DNA from: JADLHS01 sp964594985
GTDB taxonomy: Bacteria; Verrucomicrobiota; Verrucomicrobiia; Limisphaerales; JADLHS01
Assembly: GCA_964594985.1 (NCBI GenBank)
Contig: CAZQNQ010000007.1
Location: forward strand, 135,928 to 199,927
DNA length: 64,000 bases
Direction: 5' to 3'
Part shown: positions 56,801 to 64,000 of the stretch, one piece after another
Layout of the letters: every line of letters begins with the position of its first letter
Numbering within the stretch: position 1 is the first letter of the stretch
Notes under the pieces: model-generated
What the model was told of the DNA's origin: nothing
Database searches by the model: none
What the model saw: the letters and a program-made list of their open reading frames with translations, nothing else
Made by a program: the position numbers and the translations under genes

Positions 56801-59800
56801 CCCGGGACAATCAGTGGCCACGCTGCGGTTTCGCTGGCCTGGATGTTGATCATGCTCAACGTGCCCCCGTAAAACGTGACCGCGCCCGTGCCGACGCCGG
56901 TTTGATTTCCCGCGACGCTGCCGAGCGAGATCGTGCCATTGCTGATGATGACGCCGCCGCTGAAGGTGTTGGCAACGTTGAGCGCAAGATTTCCCGCGCC
57001 GGCTTTCACGAGTGTCCCGCTGCCGATGATTTGTCCCGCGATCGTGACTTGGTCGGCGGCATTGAAGACGTCGAGGGTGTTTTGCCCGGCGTTCAGCGTC
57101 AGGCCGCGGTCGGTGTAAGACTCGCCGGTGACGCGCAGTGCGGTGCCGCCGGAAAGCACGAGATTGGTGGAGCCCGCGGGTGGATTGCCGAGCGGGCTGG
57201 GATAACCAACGGCATCGAGTTCGGAAACCACGACTGTTCCGCCGGCGATGATGGTTTTGCCGGTGTAAGAATTGTTCAGTGCGGAAATCGTGAGCGTGCC
57301 GGTGTTGGACTTGAGCAGGCTGGCCGGGCCGAAGATGCCGCCGCTGCCGGCGAGCGTGTAATTGGCCGGGCTGTCCACGATGACGGTGGCGACGTTGAGG
57401 TCGCCGACAAGATTCGCGGTAAGGTTCGATGTCCCGATGCTGTCGAAGCGGACGGTGTCGCCGGGGGCGAACTGATCTTTGGCCGCGCCGTTGAGGAAAT
57501 TCGTGGTGGCCAGCAAATCCCAGACGTTACCGCTGCTGCCGCCGGTCCAGTTGATCGTGGCGGGAGCGCGATAACTTTTCACGACGAGCGCGATCTGACC
57601 GGGCGGATTCGTGAGCGCCAGCGGCACACCGGGCAGGCCGGAGACGGCGAGGTTGTTCAAGCTGCCGTTCAGCGCGCCGGAGTAAGTGATGAGCGGATAA
57701 ACGCCCGGCGGGAGCGTGCCGTTCAGCTTGCGGATGACGAGCGTATTCGTGCCTTGCAAGATGAGATTGCCAGTGATGACGACGAGGTCGTTGGTCTTGG
57801 TCGTACCGGTGGCGTCGTCGGACAAATCAAAATCGCTCAACGTGCGGCCGGTGAGCGTGACGTTGTTGGCGATGGTGAGCGTGCCGGGTGAATTTGTTCC
57901 CGCGCCGGGCGAGAAGCCCGCGCCTTCTTCGAGGCGAACCGTGTTGCCAATCACGCCCGTCCCCCCAAGGCGACCATCGAGCCAGACGCCGCCGCGAACG
58001 GTGACGGGGCTGTTGGGCAGCGAACCATTCACGACGAACGCGCCTTCGCCGATGAGCGTTGCGCCGGTGTAAGTGTTCGTGCCAAGGAATGTGAGTTTAC
58101 CCGCGCCGGCTTTGGTGAGTTTCATCGGGCCGGTCAAATCGCCGCCGGTGCTGTCGAAGGTGTAGGCTTTGGGAGCGTGGATGCGTACGTCGCTTGGAGT
58201 GAGATTGCCGGTGATGGCGATGGCCGTGTGGTTCGAGCCGGATGCGTCGAACAGGACCGAGGCGACGGATGGCAGCACTGCGGCCGTGGTGTTGGAAATC
58301 CAGAGGTTGTTGGTGAACCAGTTGGCCGTGGCGTTATCCCAGACACTGGACGCACCGCCACGCCAGACAAACGCCGCGTCGGAAACGGGCGGGATGGGAA
58401 TCGCCGGCATGTCCGCGCCGAGGTAATAATCCACGTAGCTCGCCTGGTAATAACCTTTGTAGGTGTTTTGCACGCGATACTGCGGGTTTTGCATCAGGCA
58501 ATAGATGCGGTTCGTCGCCTGGATTTTCGTCGTGTAGATGCGGACGGAGTTGTAGTCGTTGGCCACGACCATGAATTCCTCGCGCCAGTCACCGAACAGA
58601 TCGCCCCACAGGGCCGCGCGACCGCCGTAGGCTTGGTGCACGCCGCCGTCTTCGTTGTAGAGCGTGTAGAGTCGCCCCGCCGTGCCGGTGGCCGGGTTGA
58701 ATTTGTTGATCACCGGATTATACGCCCCGCTGCCCGCGCCGTCCTCGAACTCGCGCAACACGTCCGCGTCCCACCAGATCGCTTCCGGGGCCCAGAGGTT
58801 GTTGACGTAAATCTGCGTGCCCTTGCTGTTGAAGATGCCGGGTTGCGTGGAATACATCTCGCAACCGCGATGGCTCGGGGTCATATCGAGCGTGATGCCG
58901 CGACCGACATCCACGATGCCGCCCGCATACCATTTTTTGTAAAGCACGCCGCTGCCGAGGTCTTGCAGGGAAGTCGCCAGCAGCGTCGTGTTGTTTTGCT
59001 GGATGGCAAACATCTCCAGGCCGGGTCGCTCGGGATCAATGTCGGTGACGTGATAGCGGTCGCCATGGGCGAGTTCGGTGGAGTAGAGCGTTACGGGCAC
59101 GCCGTTGCTGTCGCTGATGACGCTGGCGATGCGGATGATGTCGTCCTTGCCGTCGTGGTTCACATCGGCGACGCGAAGTTGGTGGCCTTCGGAATCGTTG
59201 TGGTTGGCGGGCGTCTGATAAGTCCAGCGTTGCGTCAGGACGCTGTTGCGATAATCCCACGCGACGGTGATGCGTTGGAAATCGCCGTCGCCGATGCGGT
59301 TCTCGCCGGAGAAAATGACGCTGGGGCGGATGCCGTCGAGATAGGCGATGCCGGCGTGCATGTTCAACGGGCCGTCGGCGATGTACGGATTGGGAATGGT
59401 CACGCGCGCTTTTTGTGTTCCGGTCAAACCGTCCACGATGGAGAGGAATTGCACATTGGCGTTCGCCCCGCCGGACTGCACCGCGCCGTCGCCAAAAATC
59501 GTGCCGTTGGCGGTGCGGACGATGACTTCCGCTTTGCCGTCGCCGTCAAGGTCGTAAACCGTGACGTTGTCTTTGTCGCCGATGGAGATCGCGGCGGAAC
59601 TCGGTTCATAGACCACCGTGCTGCCGCCGGAGGTGTTCATGCTGTTCGTGCCCATGTCCATCTGCCAGAGAAACGTGCCGTCGCGTTTGTAGGCTTGGAG
59701 GTATTGTTTCACGTTCGCCGTGGTGGAGAGGCGGTCCACGAGATAATCGTATTCGCCGTCACCATCGAAATCGCCGAACCAAGCGAACTTCACGTCGTAG

Positions 59801-60375
59801 GGCGGATTGGCACCGCCGATGACGGCTTGCAACGGGATGGAAAGGTATTGGCGCACGGGGGAATTTGCCGCGAGACCGAAGGGAACGCTGGACGCTTGCT
59901 CGACGCCGCTGATGACGGGGCGGACATACCAGGCGTTCGAGATGGTAAAGTTGGCCGTGGTGTCGAGGAAGTCGGTGGTGTTGGTGAGGACGGCGGAATT
60001 GAGTTTCACGCCGGCGGCGCCGTTGGCGGAGCGATAGATGTTGAAGCCGATGCTCTCAGGATCGGTGACGAGCAAACGCCAGCCGATGTAAGCCTGCGAC
60101 GTGGCCGAGTGCAACGCCACGACGCCGCGGCCGAGCGGCTCCATCTGGCGCTGGGCCATCATTGGAAATGTGAGCGTGGCGAGGAGTAGCAATAGCATTG
60201 TCCGCGCGAGCCGGGCGACTGGGAAACACGGAGCAAGGATGCTCCGTGAACCCGCAGGCAAGGATGCCTGCGCTACCGGTAACGCGGGCATCTTTGCCTG
60301 CGGGTTCTGGCGGCATCCTTGCCGCCAGTTTCTCCGGTGCGACCCGCAAGGGGCAATTTGTTGAGTAAGTTTCAT
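53878..60375 (-). CDS. Giant exported PL11 rhamnogalacturonan lyase with beta-strand repeats and a LamG-like domain
   Basis: 2165 residues from ATG 60375 (MKLTQQIAPCG), five bases after the hupE-like stop; a start at 60198 (MLLLLLATLTF) is also possible. Residues about 54-73 are the hydrophobic signal core. A PL11 rhamnogalacturonan lyase domain (about 75-665) includes FAWFGDFDGDGEYDYLVDR, DLDGDGKAEVIVRTANGT, VADVNHDGKDDI and ALWGDLFGDWREEF, rich in calcium-binding Asp. About 665-1620 are autotransporter-associated beta-strand repeats (GAGKLTFLGTNTYTGATLI and kin). A LamG-like domain (about 1622-1840, LAHRWSFNGTLTDSVGG) and further repeats follow. The end (FYRLTYP) resembles two other exported proteins here. 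It probably cleaves the pectin rhamnogalacturonan I backbone at the cell surface. Confidence 0.85.
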   Translation of the reverse strand: MKLTQQIAPCGSHRRNWRQGCRQNPQAKMPALPVAQASLPAGSRSILAPCFPVARLARTMLLLLLATLTFPMMAQRQMEPLGRGVVALHSATSQAYIGWRLLVTDPESIGFNIYRSANGAAGVKLNSAVLTNTTDFLDTTANFTISNAWYVRPVISGVEQASSVPFGLAANSPVRQYLSIPLQAVIGGANPPYDVKFAWFGDFDGDGEYDYLVDRLSTTANVKQYLQAYKRDGTFLWQMDMGTNSMNTSGGSTVVYEPSSAAISIGDKDNVTVYDLDGDGKAEVIVRTANGTIFGDGAVQSGGANANVQFLSIVDGLTGTQKARVTIPNPYIADGPLNMHAGIAYLDGIRPSVIFSGENRIGDGDFQRITVAWDYRNSVLTQRWTYQTPANHNDSEGHQLRVADVNHDGKDDIIRIASVISDSNGVPVTLYSTELAHGDRYHVTDIDPERPGLEMFAIQQNNTTLLATSLQDLGSGVLYKKWYAGGIVDVGRGITLDMTPSHRGCEMYSTQPGIFNSKGTQIYVNNLWAPEAIWWDADVLREFEDGAGSGAYNPVINKFNPATGTAGRLYTLYNEDGGVHQAYGGRAALWGDLFGDWREEFMVVANDYNSVRIYTTKIQATNRIYCLMQNPQYRVQNTYKGYYQASYVDYYLGADMPAIPIPPVSDAAFVWRGGASSVWDNATANWFTNNLWISNTTAAVLPSVASVLFDASGSNHTAIAITGNLTPSDVRIHAPKAYTFDSTGGDLTGPMKLTKAGAGKLTFLGTNTYTGATLIGEGAFVVNGSLPNSPVTVRGGVWLDGRLGGTGVIGNTVRLEEGAGFSPGAGTNSPGTLTIANNVTLTGRTLSDFDLSDDATGTTKTNDLVVITGNLILQGTNTLVIRKLNGTLPPGVYPLITYSGALNGSLNNLAVSGLPGVPLALTNPPGQIALVVKSYRAPATINWTGGSSGNVWDLLATTNFLNGAAKDQFAPGDTVRFDSIGTSNLTANLVGDLNVATVIVDSPANYTLAGSGGIFGPASLLKSNTGTLTISALNNSYTGKTIIAGGTVVVSELDAVGYPSPLGNPPAGSTNLVLSGGTALRVTGESYTDRGLTLNAGQNTLDVFNAADQVTIAGQIIGSGTLVKAGAGNLALNVANTFSGGVIISNGTISLGSVAGNQTGVGTGAVTFYGGTLSMINIQASETAAWPLIVPGGATGRLDCDGRCTLTGSLTGGGTFNVMTPYVRTDFSGNWSAFTGQINVITDGDGGDFRCNNSAGYPNARINLAALVSLQNRVGGTPTISIGELSGAPGSAVSAPGGNSGIGVNWNVGGLNTSATFAGNTYNNVGFIKVGAGTWTWSGTNLTHTGATTVNGGTLLMNANAAAATGAVTVGAAGTFGGAGMIGGTVTVNGRIAPGNNAIGTLTCTNNVTFNSGGTAVIEINKATSTRDLLAIGRTLTYGGTLQVTNLSGTLASGDSFKIFDATTYAGSFATLNLPPLNAGLIWNTAALATSGTISVVISNTGPKAIVWKGDGALNAWDATTANWLDTNNVAAVFNNFDSVMFNDVGSNNSSLFLTGSLQPSRLVVNATKDYTFGGPGGIAGTNSLVKSGGGTLSLATGHSYSGATIVSNGTLRLTTTGLGLAHRWSFNGTLTDSVGGQNATVVDVGANNTTLSATEITLAGGAQAASDYVDLGDQVLPNSTTPVTIELWAKQISVQNWSRIFDFGSTTTENLMMSWTRGTTLTQDRVEWVDSAGTATANDSNQPYTLGVEFHIAMVIEPGAGANGTTRVTWYRAAGTNTVLGAARGTFDTTNTLAMLNNPNCWLGRSQWPDNTANASYNEVRAWNRALTAPELQTLHTAGADAVLGSVGISGTGSLPSSTAVNLAGATAKLENQSGQTQTIASLAGVAGSEVKLTSGALVLGGDNTSSTFAGFLSGTNGFTKTGTGTLALTGNSTHTGATTVSAGTLLIHGDNSAANGAVNVAGGATLGGNGTLGGDTTIASGATLAPGAGIGAITFTNALALSGTTLMEISHTPLTNDVVNKTGTLTYSGALLVTNVSGPLAAGDSFKLFNASAYAGSFSSVTLPALNPGLVWTTNTLNTTGTISVSSAVSTTPTNLTFNATGNSLTLSWPASHIGWTLQAQTNALNAGLSATWYPVPGSTTTNSMTFPMNPANPTVFYRLTYP
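60219..60336. repeat. Palindromic GCAAGGATGC element in the PL11 gene leader
   Basis: Nested inverted repeats GGAGCAAGGATGCTCC, CCGCAGGCAAGGATGCCTGC, GCGGGCATCTTTGCCTGC and CTGGCGGCATCCTTGCCGCC, close to the interior of the element at 9328-9479. It lies between the ATG at 60375 and the hydrophobic signal core and stays in frame. Confidence 0.85.
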
Positions 60376-60380
60376 GCTGA

Positions 60381-61754
60381 TTACAAAAGGAGTGTGCGTT
60401 CCACGAGCCACCAGCCGCCCAATGCGATGACGATGCCGGAGATGACGGGCGTGGCGTATTGCGCGACGGGTTTGAAGCGACGTAATTGCCAGAGCGCGCC
60501 GAGGAAGATGGCCGCGATGATGAGTTGGCCGAGTTCGACGCCGAGATTGAAAGAGAACAACGCGGACACGAGCGAGCCAGTATTGTTGCCAAGGCCGGTT
60601 TCGCGCAAGGCACCGGCGAAGCCGAAGCCGTGAATCAATCCAAAGCCCAGCGCGAGCCAGCAACGGGCTTTCACGTTTTCTGTAGCGGCAGCCATCCTGG
60701 CTGCCGTAGCGGGCGGCATCTTGCCGCCTGGACTGGACGTCAAATCTTGTGCGACTCCAGAATGTTCCGCGCGTTTGGCATTTGCAGTGTCCTTTCCGCC
60801 GGGCTGGAAGCCCGGCTCTACGGCAGGCAGGATGCCTGCCGCTACTTTGCCGCGTCGGAAATTTTCGATGCCGACAAAGATGATCGAGGCGGCGATGATG
60901 GGTTCGACGATGCGCGGGGAGAGCGCGACCACATGCATTGCGGCGAGCGCCAGCGTGATCGAGTGCGCCAGGGTGAAGCAGGTGATGATGGCGAGCATCG
61001 GGCCGATGCGTTTGCAGCCGACCAGCAGGCCGCAGAGAAAGAGCAGGTGATCGTAACCGGTGACGATGTGATGAACGCCGAGCTTGAGGTATTCGAGGAA
61101 CGATGGCGTTTGGGCCGGCGTGTTGTGTGTAGCCGCCGACGTGAGGAGGCTCTGATCAATTTTCGATTCCGGATTTTGGGTTTCGGATTTTCCGGCAGCA
61201 ACGACGGTTGCCGGAGCATTCGCCGCCAGTTGAAATTCCATCACGTTGTTGCCGCTGGTGACAAGATGGGAGCCGATCATTCGTCCTTGTTCATCCACGA
61301 CCACGAGCGCGCTGACCGTGCCGGCGGGAACTTGGCTGGCGTAGTTGGCCGAGAGTTTGATGCTGCCTGCTGGCGGACGCGGAAAGGTGACGACCAGCAT
61401 GGCTTCGAGTCCGTCCCCCAGCACCTTTACGGATTCCGCCGGAATGAATTGGCCGGCGGCTTCAAGACCGATGATGCGTTGACTGATTTCGGGTGCGGCC
61501 TTTATCCCACCGAAGCCGCTGGGCTTGGTCGGATCAATGCCGGTGCCTTGCAACAGTTCACCGGCCATGCCCGTGCCGGTGGTGACGGCGGCTTCGAGGT
61601 GGTCGGTGAAAATGGTGATGCGCGCATTACTCTCAAAAGGACTGTGCGCGAGGGCGGTTTGAAGGAGAAAACCAGTCAGCAACCAGATGGTGAGAAGTCT
61701 GCCGCAGCGCCGCAAACGGCTCGGGCGATTCTGATCACAACAACAGGCAAACAT
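60381..61754 (-). CDS. HupE/UreJ family membrane protein with exported N-terminal domain
   Basis: 457 residues. A signal segment (LLTIWLLTGFLLQTALAHS) precedes a soluble periplasmic domain of about 180 residues (SNARITIFTDHLEAAVTTGT ...). The membrane half begins FLEYLKLGVHHIVTGYDHLL with the conserved HH..xG.DH.L motif, continues ITCFTLAHSITLALAAMHVV, and after an inserted loop resumes LALGFGLIHGFGFAGAL, FNLGVELGQLIIAAIF. HupE/UreJ_2 proteins are probable metal (nickel/cobalt) permeases. Residues about 303-358, between two helices, are encoded by palindromic repeats. It is coupled to the PL11 gene downstream. Confidence 0.85.
   Translation of the reverse strand: MFACCCDQNRPSRLRRCGRLLTIWLLTGFLLQTALAHSPFESNARITIFTDHLEAAVTTGTGMAGELLQGTGIDPTKPSGFGGIKAAPEISQRIIGLEAAGQFIPAESVKVLGDGLEAMLVVTFPRPPAGSIKLSANYASQVPAGTVSALVVVDEQGRMIGSHLVTSGNNVMEFQLAANAPATVVAAGKSETQNPESKIDQSLLTSAATHNTPAQTPSFLEYLKLGVHHIVTGYDHLLFLCGLLVGCKRIGPMLAIITCFTLAHSITLALAAMHVVALSPRIVEPIIAASIIFVGIENFRRGKVAAGILPAVEPGFQPGGKDTANAKRAEHSGVAQDLTSSPGGKMPPATAARMAAATENVKARCWLALGFGLIHGFGFAGALRETGLGNNTGSLVSALFSFNLGVELGQLIIAAIFLGALWQLRRFKPVAQYATPVISGIVIALGGWWLVERTLLL
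60682..60846. repeat. Palindromic elements inserted in frame in the hupE-like gene
   Basis: GTAGCGGCAGCCATCCTGGC with CTGCCGTAG, GGCGGCATCTTGCCGCC, GCCGGGCTGGAAGCCCGGC and GGCAGGCAGGATGCCTGCC are consecutive local palindromes. They encode a loop containing AAGILPAVEPGFQPGG and GGKMPPATAARMAAAT. Confidence 0.85.
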
Positions 61755-61872
61755 GGATGGGTAAAGTTATCATGAATTTGCCCGGCCAGTTATCACCATT
61801 TCTGGTTAGCGGAAGAGAAATTTGCTCAAATGTTGGGTCTGGGGGGATGTGATTAAAAGTTGGTGCGGGCCA

Positions 61873-61915
61873 CGCTCGCCCTCACCCTGGCCCTCTCCCC
61901 CGGGGAGAGGGAACA
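61873..61915. repeat. CCCTCACCC/GGGGAGAGGG element, partial copy
   Basis: CACGCTCGCCCTCACCCTGG with the CCCTCTCCCCCGGGGAGAGG palindrome. It lies in the 505-bp gene-free stretch 61755-62259, which also holds the elements at 61947 and 62106. Confidence 0.82.
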
Positions 61916-61946
61916 GGTGTGACTGGAACTGCCGTTCATCGCCGTG

Positions 61947-62027
61947 ATTCTTAATCGTAATCTTAATCTTGTTCTTAATCTTCAGGCCCGGGAGATTAAG
62001 ATTAAGAAAAAGATTAAGAGTAAGAGC
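61947..62027. repeat. TTAATCTTAATC-type inverted repeat, large copy
   Basis: Repeated TTAATCGTAATCTTAATCTT and TTCTTAATCTT on the left are mirrored by AGATTAAGATTAAG and AAAGATTAAGAGTAAG on the right around CAGGCCCGGGAG. Same family as 31289-31355. Confidence 0.88.
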
Positions 62028-62105
62028 CTAAGCGGCGTGGCAGTTCTAGTCGCACCCAGAGGGAACAGTTATTGGGTGCGCTGCTTGATTCGATCATCCG
62101 TTTCG

Positions 62106-62182
62106 CCAATCCAGTCGCAGGTTTTTCCGCAAGGCGGCGCAGGATTCTCCCTCTCTTTGGGGGAGAGGGCCGGCGTCCCACC
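62106..62182. repeat. Half copy of the CCCTCACCC-family element (inverted)
   Basis: AATCCAGTCGCAGGTTTTTCC-like sequence is the reverse complement of the interior motif seen at 37858 and 39674. It is followed by CTCCCTCTCTTTGGGGGAGA and GGGCCGGCGTCCCACCC. This supports a defined interior for the family. Confidence 0.75.
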
Positions 62183-62259
62183 CGTCTGAGCTCAGGAATT
62201 TTTGCCGGCGGCGTCCACCGCTTTTTCAGCGACATGATTTATGGAAACGCTCTAAAGGC

Positions 62260-63867
62260 TCATTGGACAAGAATCAGAAAATCCTGCGTCCAAGTGCTGC
62301 CCTCGGCATCACGAACGGTGAACTGGAATTTGGCGCGGCCCACGAAGCCGGGCGTGGGCGTGAAACGAGCGACGGGTGAGGCGGCGGCGACTGTGCCGCC
62401 CGTGGCGTGGGAAACTTCAAAGCGCGGTTGGTTTCCAAAGCCACGAGTGTAACGGCGGAGATCAACCTCCAGCGAGTTCTTGGGCGCAACGATCCCGTGC
62501 GGCGTGGCGAGGAAGTGCAGGTATTCCTCCAGTCGCGTGGAGCCAGCCGGGACGAAGGCGTTGGCGGGAACGGGATCGTTGTGATTGGCGCGCTGGGGAT
62601 CGGAACTGGTGGCTTGCTCCCAAAAATCCGGCAGGCCATCGCGGTCGGTGTCGGCGGGGGCCGGGGCGGATTCAAGTTTTCCGAAACCTTCGTGGCTCGC
62701 GCCGGTTTCATTTTGATGCCGCACGTGATGTCGCTTCAATGCGAGCAGATTGTTTATCAAAATCGTGTCCACTTCGTCGTGAATCGGTCTTGCGAACGCG
62801 GCGTTCAAGCGCAATGCCCCCGCTTGCGAGGCGATCTTTTTGTAAGCGAGCAGGGGACTGTCTGGTTGAACTGGCAAGCCGCCCGCGATCACGATGGGCG
62901 TCGTGGCGTTGGAGTAATTCCCTGACGCGATGCCGAAGCCATAGTCTTTTCCATCGAGAACCGAGTTGCCGTTCTTGTCGAAGAGATTGTCGCTGGCGTG
63001 AAGCGTGAAGTTGAATTTGCCGGCTTCGGTCAAGCGGGCCTTTTCCAGCGCGGTGGAATCAGCGCCTCCGGACAGACGGATGAAATAATTCCCGCGCACG
63101 TTGGCCTTCCAATCCGCCGCGCTCGCGGAATCGCCCATGATGAAACCGATGTCGTAATCGAACGTGACGTTGCTCACCCAATCCAGCAGTCCATCGGGTC
63201 GGGCTTTCGGATTGCGGGTGTGATTGTGCGCCCAAAGTGTGTGGTGGGTCGTCACGCGGTTCACATCCCACAGGCCGCCGCACGAATGGGTTTCCAACCC
63301 CCACGCGTTGATGCTCCATTGGAAGGTAAGCAAATCCGGCCGGGGATTTTTCGAGAAACTGGAAAGGTTTTCGTCCGTGGAGAATTGCAGGCTGAGGTGA
63401 TCGAGCATCAGGTTGGTGACGCCGCGTTCGATGTTGATGCAATCGCCGCCCGCCGTCTGGCGACCATAACGAAATCGCGCGTGGCGGATGACAACGTCGT
63501 TGCCCGCGATGATGAGCGGCCCGCCCTTGAACCCGATGCCATCGCCGGGCGCGGTCTGACCGGCGATGGTGACTTTGGATCTGGTGATGCGGGCCTTGTT
63601 GATGGGAATGTAGCCGCTCACGCCGAAGACGATGGTGCGGCCTTCCGGTGGAACGGTCGCCAAGGCTTCCGTAAATGAACCCGCGCCGCTGGCGTTCAGA
63701 TTGGTGACGCAATAAACATCGCCGCCGCGGCCCCCGGTGGCGAAAGCGCCAAAGCCTTCCGCGCCGGGGAAGGCGGGCATCTGCGCCGATGCGCAGAAAG
63801 CTCCAAGCGCCAATATCCAAGCACCAGAGAACAACCAAGCGGCGAGTTTGAAAACGTTGGGTTGCAT
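62260..63867 (-). CDS. Exported pectate lyase-like polysaccharide lyase (PL1-type)
   Basis: 535 residues from ATG 63867 (MQPNVFKLAAWLFSGAWILA), with a signal peptide ending CASAQ. The mature start MPAFPGAEGFGAFATGGRGG and VYCVTNLNASGAGSFTEALA are typical of family 1 pectate lyases; the beta-helix carries IPINKARITRSKVTIAGQTA, GNDVVIRHARFRYG, NLMLDHLSLQFSTDENLS and WDVNRVTTHHTLWAHNHTRN. A TSP3-like stretch (DTDRDGLPDFWEQATSSDP) and a final beta domain follow. It cleaves polygalacturonate by beta-elimination, probably outside the cell. Together with the PL11 gene it forms a small pectin-degrading set. Confidence 0.88.
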   Translation of the reverse strand: MQPNVFKLAAWLFSGAWILALGAFCASAQMPAFPGAEGFGAFATGGRGGDVYCVTNLNASGAGSFTEALATVPPEGRTIVFGVSGYIPINKARITRSKVTIAGQTAPGDGIGFKGGPLIIAGNDVVIRHARFRYGRQTAGGDCINIERGVTNLMLDHLSLQFSTDENLSSFSKNPRPDLLTFQWSINAWGLETHSCGGLWDVNRVTTHHTLWAHNHTRNPKARPDGLLDWVSNVTFDYDIGFIMGDSASAADWKANVRGNYFIRLSGGADSTALEKARLTEAGKFNFTLHASDNLFDKNGNSVLDGKDYGFGIASGNYSNATTPIVIAGGLPVQPDSPLLAYKKIASQAGALRLNAAFARPIHDEVDTILINNLLALKRHHVRHQNETGASHEGFGKLESAPAPADTDRDGLPDFWEQATSSDPQRANHNDPVPANAFVPAGSTRLEEYLHFLATPHGIVAPKNSLEVDLRRYTRGFGNQPRFEVSHATGGTVAAASPVARFTPTPGFVGRAKFQFTVRDAEGSTWTQDFLILVQ

Positions 63868-63885
63868 TGGAAATAGATCAACGTC

Positions 63886-63924
63886 CGCCCTCACCCCGGC
63901 CCTCTCCCCCAGGAGAGGGGGAAC
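63886..63924. repeat. CCCTCACCC/GGAGAGGG element, partial copy at window edge
   Basis: GTCCGCCCTCACCCCGGCCC with CTCTCCCCCAGGAGAGG, just upstream of the pectate lyase start. The remaining DNA to 64000 shows no gene. Confidence 0.8.
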
Positions 63925-64000
63925 AAATAGCGATGGAAAATCTTTGGGGCTGTCCTAGATAACCAGGTTAAGGATTGCTGAACCCATTGATTTAATTGCT

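Noticed and set aside
58177..60189. 670-codon and other long plus-strand frames opposite the PL11 giant gene
   Set aside because: Mirror frames of a repetitive GC-rich gene; no start signals, domains or sensible composition.
60376..60663. N-terminal extension of the PL11 frame upstream of ATG 60375
   Set aside because: It overlaps the hupE-like gene and is Arg/His-rich, non-homologous sequence.
1..64000. tRNA, rRNA or known riboswitches
   Set aside because: No cloverleaf with a GTTCRA-type T-loop, no rRNA motifs and no cobalamin or other riboswitch core was noticed, including upstream of the chelatase group; a covariance-model scan was not possible.

Overview
The window looks like a chromosome segment of a Verrucomicrobiota bacterium, probably of the Limisphaerales/Pedosphaerales type. 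This is inferred from the combination of PEP-CTERM exported proteins, autotransporter-associated beta-strand repeats, an XcpT/DUF1559-like prepilin with a long C-terminal domain, a CBS-domain inorganic pyrophosphatase, a Bat/MoxR operon, and dense families of small palindromic repeats. No rRNA, tRNA or CRISPR array was seen.

Layout. 1-1.4 kb: the 3' end of a class V aminotransferase, followed by two small genes lying in what look like integron cassettes (one good attC site, no integrase). 1.4-6.3 kb: rhodanese, proA, a Uma2-type nuclease-fold protein, a PEP-CTERM metalloprotease, a broken DUF1805 gene and a D-threonine aldolase-like enzyme. 6.5-9.1 kb: lysS with a zinc-ribbon membrane gene inserted at its 3' end, and a second, synonymously diverged copy of the lysS 3' end beyond it. 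9.2-16.5 kb: repeats, an exported endonuclease/phosphatase-fold protein, then a leftward group with PepSY, an exported CbiX-type chelatase, DUF4198 and Kelch proteins. 16.5-25.1 kb: a prepilin-like protein and a leftward series of exported proteins of unknown function, one split by a frameshift at a U_UUU_UUC heptamer, with an XRE regulator among them. 25.4-33.6 kb: mnmE, an MscS channel, a lipase-like protein, nadA and a CBS pyrophosphatase. 33.6-42.3 kb: a leftward MoxR-DUF58-DUF4381-BatA-BatB/TPR operon, split between moxR and DUF58 by two toxin-antitoxin pairs and a cbrC-like gene, with duplicated ends of the host genes. 42.5-53.6 kb: a response-regulator/DUF4388 protein, rpsJ-rplC-rplD-rplW closed by a strong terminator, an ankyrin protein, a GH95 fucosidase, ComF and accD. 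53.9-63.9 kb: a giant PL11 rhamnogalacturonan-lyase/beta-strand-repeat protein, a HupE/UreJ protein and a PL1-type pectate lyase.

Functional themes. Housekeeping genes (proA, lysS, mnmE, nadA, ribosomal proteins, accD) alternate with exported proteins, including pectin- and fucose-active enzymes that suggest growth on plant or algal polysaccharides. The most unusual signals are: (i) cargo genes next to host genes whose ends are duplicated, at lysS, moxR and DUF58, with copies that differ mostly by synonymous changes; (ii) integron-like attC structure; (iii) several palindromic repeat families, some of them inserted in frame into working genes (mnmE, hupE, the BatB-like gene, the PL11 leader), and simple direct repeats inside proA and the DUF4381 gene; (iv) a possible -1 frameshift. 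All comparisons were made by eye.
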